Source: Spirosoma rigui
GTDB taxonomy: Bacteria > Bacteroidota > Bacteroidia > Cytophagales > Spirosomataceae
NCBI RefSeq assembly: GCF_002067135.1
Contig: NZ_CP020105.1
Span: forward strand, 4,774,001-4,838,000
Direction: 5' to 3'
Length of the DNA: 64,000 bases
Shown here: in pieces, positions 46,123 to 53,608 of the stretch
How positions within the stretch are numbered: the stretch's first letter is position 1
Layout: each line of letters opens with the position of its first letter
The notes under the pieces: generated by a model
The model's database searches: none
The model's input: only the letters and a program-made list of their open reading frames with translations
Told to the model about the DNA's origin: nothing
Made by a program: the position numbers and the translations under genes

Positions 46123-46989
46123 ATGCATTCAGCCATTTTTACCAAAGTCGGGGCCACCATCCCGACTTTATTTTTGCTCCTTTGCATGCGTATACCGACT
46201 ACGGCACAGTCGATGAACGATTCGCTCACGGCCTACCTGCGTCGGCTACCGGCGGGCGTGCGGGTCAATCTGGCGGTGCAGTCACTGGCCGACAGCAGTG
46301 AGTCGTTTGTGCAGGGGGCCACCGATCAGGTGCCGTCAGCGAGTGTCATCAAACTGCCCATTATGATCGAAGCGATGGAGCAGGTCAAGGCGGGTCGGCT
46401 GGATCTGGACGAAATTCATATCCTGACCGATGGCGAAAAAGTGGGGGGCGACGGCGTACTCAAAACGTATTCACACCGCAGCCGGGTAGCCTACCGCGAC
46501 TTGCTCCGGCTGATGATGATCTACAGTGACAATACCGCTACCAACATCTTCATCAACGAACTTGGGATGGATGCCATCAACCGGCGGATACAGGCCCTCG
46601 GCTTGTCTGGCAGTCAGCTGAATCGGGTCATGATGGATACGCTGGCCGTCAGACAGGGCCGCGAGAACTACGTCACGGCGCGGGACATGAATAGGCTACT
46701 CGGTAAGCTATACCGGAACGAAGTTGCCACGCCGGAACTGTGCGCGCACATGATAGCCATTCTAAAGCAAAACGAAGACATGGCCACCATCCCGAAACGA
46801 CTGCCTGCAGGAACCGTAGTAGCGCACAAAACGGGAACGCTAGCCTACATCCGGGGCGATGCGGCCATCGTCTATGCACGAGAGCCCTTTCTCCTTTCCA
46901 TATTCGTAGCGGGCGTACCTACGCCCCAGGCGGAGCAACTGATTGCCGATATCAGCCTGATTTGTTACACCCATTTTGCGCGCCCATGA
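46123..46989 (+). CDS. Class A beta-lactamase-fold serine hydrolase
   Basis: This 288-aa exported protein (signal peptide about 1-29, TTAQ) has the serine-hydrolase fold of class A beta-lactamases. The SxxK motif is Ser74-V-I-Lys77, the SDN loop is at 135-137 (MIYSDNTATN) and KTG is at 236-238 (AHKTGTL). The omega loop is altered: the usual ExxLN is not seen; instead QLNRVMMD ... GRENYVTARDM occupies it. This type may have weak or no beta-lactamase activity, although an enzyme acting on peptidoglycan or beta-lactams remains possible. Its TGA overlaps the ATG of the SMUG2-like gene. Confidence 0.82.
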   Translation: MHSAIFTKVGATIPTLFLLLCMRIPTTAQSMNDSLTAYLRRLPAGVRVNLAVQSLADSSESFVQGATDQVPSASVIKLPIMIEAMEQVKAGRLDLDEIHILTDGEKVGGDGVLKTYSHRSRVAYRDLLRLMMIYSDNTATNIFINELGMDAINRRIQALGLSGSQLNRVMMDTLAVRQGRENYVTARDMNRLLGKLYRNEVATPELCAHMIAILKQNEDMATIPKRLPAGTVVAHKTGTLAYIRGDAAIVYAREPFLLSIFVAGVPTPQAEQLIADISLICYTHFARP

Positions 46990-47669
46990 GCACCTTCACC
47001 GAACACGCCATTGCGTATTACAACACCCTGGCCGCCCCGGCCAGCCTGCCACCGGGTGTTGAGGTTATGAATCCTTATCAGGATTCTAACGTCCGGCAGA
47101 TCGTCGGTGAGTTTTATACCAAATTCTACCGCGATACCCGGCCGCGCGTGTTCGTTCTGGGTATCAACCCCGGCCGGTTTGGGGCGGGCGTAACGGGTAT
47201 CTCGTTTACGACACCCCAGAACCTGCGCCGGTACTGCGGCATCGACAATAGCCTGCGCGATACGCCGGAGCTATCGAGTCGCTTCATCTACCAGGTTGTC
47301 GAAGCCTTTGGCGGTGCCGCAGCTTTCTACGGTACCTTCTTCCTGACCTCCCTGTTTCCCCTCGCACTGACCAAAGACGGCCGTAACTATAACTTCTACG
47401 ACGACCGGCTGACAACCGAGGCCCTTTGGCCCGCCATCACCGAGACCGTCCGAACGCAGACCGATTTTGGGTATAACCGCCGGGTAGCGGTTTGTCTGGG
47501 CCGGAAGAATGAAACCTACCTTCGTCGGCTGAACGAGCAACAGGATTTCTTCGACCGGATCGTTACGCTTGACCACCCCCGGTACATTTTACAGTACAAA
47601 TCCAGGCAGCTCCCGGACTACCTCGACCAGTACATCACAACCCTGCACGACTGCCTGGAAACGGCATAA
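46986..47669 (+). CDS. SMUG2-like uracil-DNA glycosylase-fold protein
   Basis: This 227-aa protein is a probable uracil-family DNA glycosylase that removes deaminated bases. The motif-1 region FVLGINPGRFGAGVTGISFT covers about 56-75 (G-x-N-P-G). RYCGIDNSLRDTPELSSRF, the later CLGRKNETYLRRLN segment and the motif-2-like DHPRYILQYK (about 197-206, His198) follow. This layout suggests the Bacteroidota SMUG2 group rather than Ung. It starts in a four-base ATGA overlap with the upstream stop, so it is translationally coupled to a cell-wall-type hydrolase. It ends at a bidirectional terminator. Confidence 0.75.
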   Translation: MSTFTEHAIAYYNTLAAPASLPPGVEVMNPYQDSNVRQIVGEFYTKFYRDTRPRVFVLGINPGRFGAGVTGISFTTPQNLRRYCGIDNSLRDTPELSSRFIYQVVEAFGGAAAFYGTFFLTSLFPLALTKDGRNYNFYDDRLTTEALWPAITETVRTQTDFGYNRRVAVCLGRKNETYLRRLNEQQDFFDRIVTLDHPRYILQYKSRQLPDYLDQYITTLHDCLETA

Positions 47670-47670
47670 T

Positions 47671-47696
47671 AAAACCGGCGTTGCAACGCCGGTTTT
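47671..47696. terminator. Bidirectional terminator after the SMUG2-like gene
   Basis: A perfect 26-bp palindrome gives a stem aaaaccggcg with cgccggtttt and a ttgcaa loop, between converging genes. Confidence 0.82.
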
Positions 47697-47725
47697 ATCG
47701 CGGAACCAATACGTTATGCTTTTTT

Positions 47726-48241
47726 TCACAACCGCCGTAGCTCCATGGTGTAGCCTTGCTTGAAAGCCTTTCCGCTGGCATCGACATCATCTTCCTGCCA
47801 TTTGAGCTGCATATTGCCGCCCGTAAACGTCACATCGTAGGTGGTAGCTACCTTGTCACTGTCGGTGATGGTCAACTTGGTGCCGGCCAGCACCCATTTG
47901 CTGTTACTATCGATACCCGTTGCCTGACTTATATCATCACTGTTGGTTTTACAGGAAGCCGGCGTATCGGTCGTGACGGTCCCGTTGCTCTTGAACGATA
48001 CCGTAAGATCGGTCAGGCAGGTAGTACCCAGAAAGAGCGTATAAAGCGGGAGCAGATCTTCGAAACCCTGCACTTTGGGATCTGCTTTGAGCGCGCTTAC
48101 TTTGTAGTTACCTTCCACCGAAGGGGAAGTCGTTGCGGGTGAGACGGTATCATCTGCTCCTTTCTTACAGCTACTGAACCCGAGTGGCATTGCCACGAGC
48201 ATTATCCAAACCAGTGGCCGGATCGACATTGACGTTTTCAT
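47726..48241 (-). CDS. Lipocalin-like lipoprotein
   Basis: This 171-aa exported lipoprotein has a signal of about 24 residues with lipobox GFSSCKKG (Cys25), then a short Ser/Thr linker and an all-beta domain. The start of the domain, VEGNYKVSALKADP, and the internal TLTITDSDK / MQLKWQED strands resemble the lipocalin-like (DUF4923/lipocalin-4-type) lipoproteins of Bacteroidota. Conserved cysteines at TTCLTDLTV and ASCKTN may form a disulphide. No ligand is known. It converges with the SMUG2-like gene. Confidence 0.7.
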   Translation of the reverse strand: MKTSMSIRPLVWIMLVAMPLGFSSCKKGADDTVSPATTSPSVEGNYKVSALKADPKVQGFEDLLPLYTLFLGTTCLTDLTVSFKSNGTVTTDTPASCKTNSDDISQATGIDSNSKWVLAGTKLTITDSDKVATTYDVTFTGGNMQLKWQEDDVDASGKAFKQGYTMELRRL

Positions 48242-48599
48242 ACATTACGGTTTACTAACAGGTGGAAACTGGTCGGAAATATCATGGACAACCGCCCCGC
48301 TCCGGTACGCCAATTGAGTCAACGGCAACCGACTTTACAAACGGTCAATACGTTGCCCTTACCGATGAAAAATCACGGTATGCGTAGCTGTTCGTTGTTG
48401 CCGGGAAGAAGGCATAGCCCCCAACTGTCGTTTTCTGACGAGTCAAGCAGGCGTTGGCGTATTCAGCAATCTACCGGATCCTTCTCTCCAGCAGACAACC
48501 GAATAGTCATAAAGCGGAGTTGGTGCGGGGGTTGTACGCCAACTGTATAACTTTGCAAGCAGTAAAACAGCTTTTCAACGATTTCTCAACACGCACACT
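48242..48599. other. Intergenic region between the lipoprotein and ybjQ genes
   Basis: These 358 bases separate divergent genes. I see no supported gene; an 88-codon open frame at 48284-48550 has a composition unlike protein. The right end holds the ybjQ -7 motif (48548-48555). The lipoprotein promoter should be near 48250-48300, but no exact motif is found. Confidence 0.45.
48548..48555 (+). promoter_or_regulatory. -7 promoter motif for the YbjQ-family gene
   Basis: TAACTTTG is an exact TAnnTTTG match, 44 bp before the ATG at 48600. Confidence 0.5.
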
Positions 48600-48920
48600 A
48601 TGCTTGTTACCACTACGCCCAACATTGAAGGCAAACGGATCACCAATTACATTGGTCTGGTCAATGGCGAAGCAATTATCGGGGCTAACCTCGTCAAAGA
48701 CTTTTTCGCCAACATAACCGACGTAGTTGGTGGTCGATCCGGCGCTTACGAACAGGGATTGCGCGAAGCAAAGAGTATTGCCATTAAAGAAATGATTGAG
48801 CAGGCCACCCGGTTGGGCGCCAACGCTATTGTTGGCATCGACCTGGACTACCAGACGATCGGGGGTAGCGGCTCCATGCTGATGGTCAGCGCGAACGGGA
48901 CGGCGGTTGTTATCGACTAA
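48600..48920 (+). CDS. YbjQ/UPF0145-family protein
   Basis: This 106-aa protein of the YbjQ family (heavy-metal-binding-domain-like, often pentameric) is complete: [20 protein letters not shown] (about 4-23), [17 protein letters not shown] (about 35-51), [21 protein letters not shown] (about 64-84) and the end NGTAVVI. It has no signal peptide and no metal-binding Cys. The function is unsettled in the family. Its stop codon overlaps the end of pyrF by about ten bases on the other strand. Confidence 0.88.
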   Translation: MLVTTTPNIEGKRITNYIGLVNGEAIIGANLVKDFFANITDVVGGRSGAYEQGLREAKSIAIKEMIEQATRLGANAIVGIDLDYQTIGGSGSMLMVSANGTAVVID

Positions 48921-49761
48921 CTTCCCAGACTCGTTCGGTCAGGTAGGTGGCCATTTCGGTTTGTAATGCTTTAGCTTCGTCACGGGCCCGGTCGGCGAAA
49001 TCGGTGCCGGCCGATGCGTAGAGTATACTCCGCGACGCGTTGACCAGCAGCCCTCCGGCTGCCGTGAGCCCCCGGCACGATACGTCGGCCAGCGATCCAC
49101 CCTGGGCCCCTACGCCCGGTACCAGCAGGAAATTATCCGGTGCCAGTTCCCGAATCCGGCTCAGCTCACTGGTTTGGGTCGCCCCCACAACAAACATCAG
49201 CTGATCGGGACCAGCCCAGGTCTGCGCCGTTTTCAGAACGGTCTGGTACAGTTGCTCCTGATCGACTGGCTGGTGGAGGGAAAGCCGCTGAAAATCAGCA
49301 CTACCAGGATTCGACGTGAGCGCCAGCAGAATGACCCATTTTCCGGGATAGGCCAGAAACGGCACGACCGAGTCATGGCCCATATAAGGCGCTACGGTAA
49401 TGGAATCGAACGACAGACCCGCAGCTTCGGGCTCAAAAAAAGTGCGGGCATACAGGCCTGACGTATTACCAATATCGCCCCGCTTGGCATCGGCGATGGT
49501 AAAACAATTTGACGGTATATAATCGAGGGTTCGCTGCAGACTTTCCCAACCGCGGGGGCCCTGGGCTTCGTAAAAAGCAATATTGGGTTTATAGGCAACG
49601 GCGAAATCGGCGGTGGCGTCGATAATCGCTTTGTTGAAAGCAAAAACGGGGTCGGCCTCGGAAAGCAGATGCGACGGTAATTTGCGCAGGTCCGTATCTA
49701 AGCCTACGCACAGGTAGGACTGTTTTTTAAAAATCTGTTCGCTAAGTTCGTTGTACGTCAT
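48910..49761 (-). CDS. pyrF: Orotidine 5'-phosphate decarboxylase
   Basis: This 283-aa enzyme converts OMP to UMP, the last step of pyrimidine synthesis. The long form is typical of Bacteroidota and Mycobacteria. The catalytic [10 protein letters not shown] motif (about 89-98), CVGLDTDL near the N terminus (about 18-25), [14 protein letters not shown] and the PGVGAQGG phosphate-binding loop are present. A -33/-7 promoter lies just in front of its ATG. It is convergent with ybjQ and unlinked to pyrB. Confidence 0.94.
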   Translation of the reverse strand: MTYNELSEQIFKKQSYLCVGLDTDLRKLPSHLLSEADPVFAFNKAIIDATADFAVAYKPNIAFYEAQGPRGWESLQRTLDYIPSNCFTIADAKRGDIGNTSGLYARTFFEPEAAGLSFDSITVAPYMGHDSVVPFLAYPGKWVILLALTSNPGSADFQRLSLHQPVDQEQLYQTVLKTAQTWAGPDQLMFVVGATQTSELSRIRELAPDNFLLVPGVGAQGGSLADVSCRGLTAAGGLLVNASRSILYASAGTDFADRARDEAKALQTEMATYLTERVWEVSR

Positions 49762-49769
49762 TCCGGATT

Positions 49770-49800
49770 CAAAGCCACAGGCTAAAATGGGCCGGTCAAA
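49770..49800 (-). promoter_or_regulatory. -33/-7 promoter for pyrF with a very short leader
   Basis: On the minus strand TTTG (49800-49797), a 19-bp spacer and TGGCTTTG (49777-49770, one base from TAnnTTTG). The ATG begins eight bases later, giving a leader of only a few nucleotides. Confidence 0.5.
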
Positions 49801-49873
49801 AGTACGAACTACGGTTCCTGTTTCATAAATTTGCCCGTAAAGTCTAGTACCATCCTATCTAAAAGCAGCACCT

Positions 49874-50419
49874 ATGCAAGTCCGGGAAACCGCCATCAAG
49901 GGGTTAATTGAATTGATTCCACGCGTATTTGACGATGAACGAGGCTATTTCTTCGAGTCATATAATAAACCCCTCTTTGCGTCGCTGGGTTTGCCCATGG
50001 ACTTCGTTCAGGACAATCAATCGTTCTCGGTAAAAGGTGTCCTGCGTGGACTGCACATGCAGAACGAACCGTTTGCGCAGGGAAAGCTGGTGCGGGTTAT
50101 TACGGGTCAGGTACTCGACATTGCCGTTGACCTCCGGCCCGACTCCCCTACCTTCGGTCAGTACGAAACGTTTCTGCTGGATGCCAAGCTGGCTAACATG
50201 GCCTATATTCCGGAAGGTTTTGGCCACGGTTTTGTGGCGCTCGAAGACAGTATCTTCAGCTATAAATGTACCAACGTCTATAATAAAGTGGCCGAGTCGG
50301 GTATTCGCTGGAACGACCCCGACCTGAATATCGACTGGGGCATCAGCAATCCGATCGTGTCCGACAAGGATCAGGAGTTGAAGGCGTTTCGGGAGATTTT
50401 CCCCCACGCGGTCGTTTAA
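49874..50419 (+). CDS. rfbC: dTDP-4-dehydrorhamnose 3,5-epimerase
   Basis: This 181-aa cupin-fold epimerase makes dTDP-4-dehydro-L-rhamnose, an activated sugar for surface glycans. The N-terminal LIPRVFDDERGYFFESYN (about 14-31), FVQDNQSFSVKGVLRGLHMQ (about 42-61, with the catalytic His in RGLH), YIPEGFGHGFVALED and the GIRWNDPDLNIDWG C-terminal loop all match RmlC. The length is normal. The other dTDP-rhamnose genes (rfbA, rfbB, rfbD) are not in the window. A terminator follows. Confidence 0.95.
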   Translation: MQVRETAIKGLIELIPRVFDDERGYFFESYNKPLFASLGLPMDFVQDNQSFSVKGVLRGLHMQNEPFAQGKLVRVITGQVLDIAVDLRPDSPTFGQYETFLLDAKLANMAYIPEGFGHGFVALEDSIFSYKCTNVYNKVAESGIRWNDPDLNIDWGISNPIVSDKDQELKAFREIFPHAVV

Positions 50420-50438
50420 CGACGTACTACGTATACAT

Positions 50439-50484
50439 AAGCCGGTATTCAGCCTGGACAATCCAGCGGAATACCGGCTTTTTC
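50439..50484. terminator. Terminator after rfbC (probably bidirectional)
   Basis: A perfect 12-bp stem, aagccggtattc (50439-50450) with gaataccggctt (50469-50480), encloses an 18-nt loop, followed by ttt. The DJ-1-like gene converges from the other side. Confidence 0.8.
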
Positions 50485-50540
50485 TGTTTGTCTGAACCAA
50501 GGTGTTGCCCGGTTACCCGGAGCGGCTTGCCTGATCCGGT

Positions 50541-51233
50541 CTATTTTTCGTACATCTCCTCCATCACTTTCCGGCCTACCTTGCGCGCCGACAGCGGATT
50601 CTGGCCGGTAACCAGCCGTTCATCTACTTCAATATACGGCAGGAACGGAATGAAGCCCTTGCTATACAGCGCATTTTTCTGCCGGAGCGCATCTTCGAGC
50701 AGGAATGGCACCTCTTCATTCAGCCGAACGAGCTTTTCTTCGATATTGGAAAAACCAGTCACCTGGCGGTCCCCAATCAGCAGGGAGCCATCTGACAGGC
50801 GCACGTTGAGCAAGCCGCTTACGCCGTGGCAAACGGCTGACACCATACCCCCACTTTCGTAAATCTGACGGGTAATGCTCTGCAGGGTCAAGTTATCCGG
50901 AAAGTCCCACATAGTCCCGTGCCCACCGGTGAAATAAATGATCTGGTAAGCGGCTGGGTTCACGTCTTCCAGCCGTAGGGAGTTCTCCAGCTTCTGCCGG
51001 AATGTCGGGTTGTTGTACCACTTTTCGTTGACCGTATCCCGCCGGTCGATACTCCGCTCGTCGATGGGCACCAGCCCACCGTTGGGGCTGGCAATATCAT
51101 AGGGCAGATTCCGGTCGGCCAGCTCGTCGTAAAAATGCGTAGCCTCACTCAGCCACAATCCTGTTTTCTGCGGTTTGGTGGGGTAATCCGTATGGTTCGT
51201 ACAAACGATGAGCGCGCGATATAGGGGATCCAT
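50541..51233 (-). CDS. DJ-1/PfpI (type 1 glutamine amidotransferase-like) protein
   Basis: This 230-aa class-I glutamine-amidotransferase-fold protein is of the DJ-1/Hsp31 group, which includes chaperones, deglycases and glyoxalase III. The nucleophile is Cys135 in SAVCHGVSGLL, with the partner Glu30 in WLSEATHFYDEL and the adjacent His136. The GGHGTMWDF oxyanion region (about 103-111) is conserved. The ATG at 51233 (MDPLYRALIV) is chosen because the longer frame adds 29 residues with no family match. It lies 111 bp after the NosR/NapH-like gene on the same strand. Confidence 0.85.
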   Translation of the reverse strand: MDPLYRALIVCTNHTDYPTKPQKTGLWLSEATHFYDELADRNLPYDIASPNGGLVPIDERSIDRRDTVNEKWYNNPTFRQKLENSLRLEDVNPAAYQIIYFTGGHGTMWDFPDNLTLQSITRQIYESGGMVSAVCHGVSGLLNVRLSDGSLLIGDRQVTGFSNIEEKLVRLNEEVPFLLEDALRQKNALYSKGFIPFLPYIEVDERLVTGQNPLSARKVGRKVMEEMYEK

Positions 51234-51344
51234 GAGCAGGCGAAATAACAACGGATGAATAGCCAGTACTGGCTGGCGGCACACAGAACAGACCTGACCC
51301 GCCCGCCATTCGGTAGTCAATATTCGTTATTCGTTACTTCTTAA

Positions 51345-52853
51345 TCAAATCCTGCGCGTTGAAACCGGCCCTACTTCCAGGTTCAGCACACCCCGGGGGC
51401 AGACCGCCGAACAGATACCGCAGCCCACGCAGGATGACCGCACAATGTCCTGACCGCGCTGGGCGTAGGCCCGTACATCGATACCCATTTCGCAATAGGC
51501 CGAGCAGTTGCCGCACGAAATGCACTGTCCACCGTTGGTCGTAATTCGGAAGCGTGACTTAAACCGCTGCACCAACCCCAGGTAAGCCGCCAGCGGACAG
51601 CCGAATCGGCACCATACCCGGTTACCCATAACAGGATAAAATCCCGTACCGACGACCCCGGCGAAGATGGAGCCGATATAAAAGCCGTAGGTAGACCGGA
51701 TGTTGTAGCTATCCAGAAAGCCCAGCACCGTGCTCTGGCCACTAAAATAGGTGTACAGGACCAGCCCGGTCATGACCACGGCAAATACCAGCACACTATG
51801 TACCACAACCCGTTCGACCTTCCAGGCTTTCAGACGCTTGTCGGACAGGTGCCGGTAGGGGTCGCCCAGCGTCTCGGCCAGTCCTCCGCAGCCGCATACC
51901 CAGGAGCAATACCAGCGTTTTCCGAAGAAATACGTCAGGACCGGCACGGCAACCAGCGCCAGGGCAATACCCCAGACGAGCATAAAAATCCCGAGCGAAC
52001 CAGCCGCCAGCTTCTCATTCAGCTTGTAATCGAAGAAGAACGTATAGTCGAGCGGCCAGATATTCTTCAGGTCCTGGTAAGGCTGGTTGAGCCGTTGCAT
52101 GATCTCGGGAATCAGGAAGGCAAACGAAACCTGGAAGAACATGACCGAAGCCGTTCTTAATTGCTGGTACCGGCTGTGGCGGTAGTTGATCAGCATCCGA
52201 ACGCCCATGACGAGAATGACCAGCGTATACAAAAAGCCGTAGAGGAACCACTGCCCGGCTGGTCCCGCGTTGAGGGCCCGGCTGATCGGATCCACCAGCA
52301 ACACCCAGTTGGTTACGTACTCCGGGTAAAAGTAAAGGACAATGTAAAAACCCACCAGGAAAGCACCCAGCGCCATACCGATCCAGCCCCGGTTGGTGGC
52401 CGCGTGCCGGTACTGAAATTCGTTTCTGACGCCGGGAAGCCGTCTGAGTCCGGCCAGACCGTAGAGCAGTCCACCGGCAGCGGCCAGACCCATGCTCAGC
52501 CAGAACCAGAGCCATGAGCTGCCCGGCCCCGTGAGCATTCCCAGCGATGATTCTTTGGTGATCGCAAACAGGTAATTTTCGTTGATGACGTGATCCCAGT
52601 CTTTTTTGGCCCGCAACCCTTCGTTATAGGTTTCGATGGCCCCGCGAAAATCCCGGATGAACGCTACGTTGCTGTCGTAGGTCCTGGAAAGCATAAACGA
52701 CGTTTTTTCGTGGACCAGCGCACGGTGTTCCGGCTTGACCACCTTGTCGATACCGGCACTGGTCAACTGAAACTGGCTCAACGTAAGAACAAAAATCCAG
52801 GTGGCGAAGCCCGCAATAAACAGCAGAAGGCCCAGGCGTTGCAAAGCGAGCAT
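51345..52853 (-). CDS. NosR/NapH-like polytopic iron-sulfur membrane protein
   Basis: This 502-aa inner-membrane protein starts with a membrane anchor and a periplasmic stretch (about 30-110), then about seven helices. Cytoplasmic Cys motifs include YCSWVCGCGGLAETLGDPYR (about 313-332) and WCRFGCPLAAYLG (about 419-431), and two 4Fe-4S clusters lie near the C terminus (CISCGNCSAYC and CVGCGICSAVCP). This resembles NapH/NosR/RdxA-type electron-transfer proteins that pass electrons from quinol to an external reductase. No nitrous-oxide, nitrate or cytochrome-oxidase gene lies nearby, so the electron acceptor is unknown. FMN-domain homologs also exist, but no FMN motif is evident here. Confidence 0.82.
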   Translation of the reverse strand: MLALQRLGLLLFIAGFATWIFVLTLSQFQLTSAGIDKVVKPEHRALVHEKTSFMLSRTYDSNVAFIRDFRGAIETYNEGLRAKKDWDHVINENYLFAITKESSLGMLTGPGSSWLWFWLSMGLAAAGGLLYGLAGLRRLPGVRNEFQYRHAATNRGWIGMALGAFLVGFYIVLYFYPEYVTNWVLLVDPISRALNAGPAGQWFLYGFLYTLVILVMGVRMLINYRHSRYQQLRTASVMFFQVSFAFLIPEIMQRLNQPYQDLKNIWPLDYTFFFDYKLNEKLAAGSLGIFMLVWGIALALVAVPVLTYFFGKRWYCSWVCGCGGLAETLGDPYRHLSDKRLKAWKVERVVVHSVLVFAVVMTGLVLYTYFSGQSTVLGFLDSYNIRSTYGFYIGSIFAGVVGTGFYPVMGNRVWCRFGCPLAAYLGLVQRFKSRFRITTNGGQCISCGNCSAYCEMGIDVRAYAQRGQDIVRSSCVGCGICSAVCPRGVLNLEVGPVSTRRI

Positions 52854-52984
52854 GGCGAAGTCGTTTTTAGAGTCGAAAGGTAATGAATCCCCTTCTGTTA
52901 CGTAGTTGACTACCCGACAGATTTCTTGATAGCTAATTAAACCCTGATTGTACTATTCTTGTCCAATCATTGGCTTAGGTACCG

Positions 52985-53009
52985 TATAGCAAATTAAAAT
53001 TTTGCTATA
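52985..53009. repeat. Perfect 9-bp inverted repeat upstream of the 131-aa gene
   Basis: Arms tatagcaaa (52985-52993) and tttgctata (53001-53009) surround a 7-bp AT-rich spacer. It lies 37 bp before the -7 box of the next gene in an AT-rich stretch. It fits a dimeric repressor or activator site. Confidence 0.5.
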
Positions 53010-53045
53010 GCAGGATTATACCGAATCAACTGGTTGTCATTTCAG

Positions 53046-53053
53046 TATATTTG
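53046..53053 (+). promoter_or_regulatory. -7 promoter motif for the 131-aa gene
   Basis: TATATTTG is an exact match to TAnnTTTG, 27 bp before the ATG at 53081. Confidence 0.55.
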
Positions 53054-53080
53054 TTCGTTAACCGTATCGTACTATATCCT

Positions 53081-53476
53081 ATGAAAACCATTAGTTATGA
53101 GTCCCTCCGGGCCGAACATGCCTGGATGATCGTTTCGGATCAGCTTCAGCAGCGGAACAACATGCTGGCGAAAGGCATCTCCCACATGGAGCGTGATCCG
53201 AGCGAACTCCCAATGGCCAGCCGGCTCATGATGCTACGCTACCACCTGAAGATGAGCCTTCGCCAGCTCACTCAGGAAGCCCGGCAACAGAACCGCTCCG
53301 CCGAAGATGCACAACGGTTACACCGGCAGTGGCTGCACGTTCATCAGCTGTTTTTCCTGCTCCGCCAGATCGACACTGAATTTGGTCGGGCAGCCGGTGA
53401 AAGTGACAGCCTACGCTCCTGGGTTTCTTCCGTGGAAGAGCGCGTATACCGCTCCGCCCTCGTACACCTGAATTAG
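53081..53476 (+). CDS. Hypothetical helical protein (131 aa)
   Basis: I do not recognise this family. The predicted 131-aa protein is almost wholly helical and rich in Arg, Gln, Leu and Met, with no signal peptide, membrane span or known motif. It begins MKTISYESLRAEHAWMIVSD and contains LMMLRYHLKMSLRQLTQEAR and HRQWLHVHQLFFLLRQI, which suggests a helix bundle with amphipathic faces. The ATG at 53081 is chosen because the longer frame from 53051 would start inside the -7 box. An inverted repeat upstream and a strong terminator downstream mark it as a separately regulated gene. Confidence 0.7.
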   Translation: MKTISYESLRAEHAWMIVSDQLQQRNNMLAKGISHMERDPSELPMASRLMMLRYHLKMSLRQLTQEARQQNRSAEDAQRLHRQWLHVHQLFFLLRQIDTEFGRAAGESDSLRSWVSSVEERVYRSALVHLN

Positions 53477-53529
53477 TCCGCTTCCCTCCACTCCAGCGAC
53501 AAGTTTCTCTATTGATAGTACGTGTAACA

Positions 53530-53567
53530 AATGAATCCCGAACGCATCAATACGTTCGGGATTCATT
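53530..53567. terminator. Bidirectional terminator (15-bp perfect stem)
   Basis: Arms aatgaatcccgaacg (53530-53544) and cgttcgggattcatt (53553-53567) pair perfectly around an 8-nt loop, between the 131-aa gene and the converging 489-aa gene. Confidence 0.88.
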
Positions 53568-53608
53568 ATTAGTGGCCCTTTCAGTGTTCAGCAGCTACCC
53601 GTAACCAG

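Noticed and set aside
48284-48550. An 88-codon frame between the lipoprotein and ybjQ genes
   Set aside because: Low-complexity Arg/Ser/Pro composition, no promoter motif, and it overlaps the ybjQ promoter.
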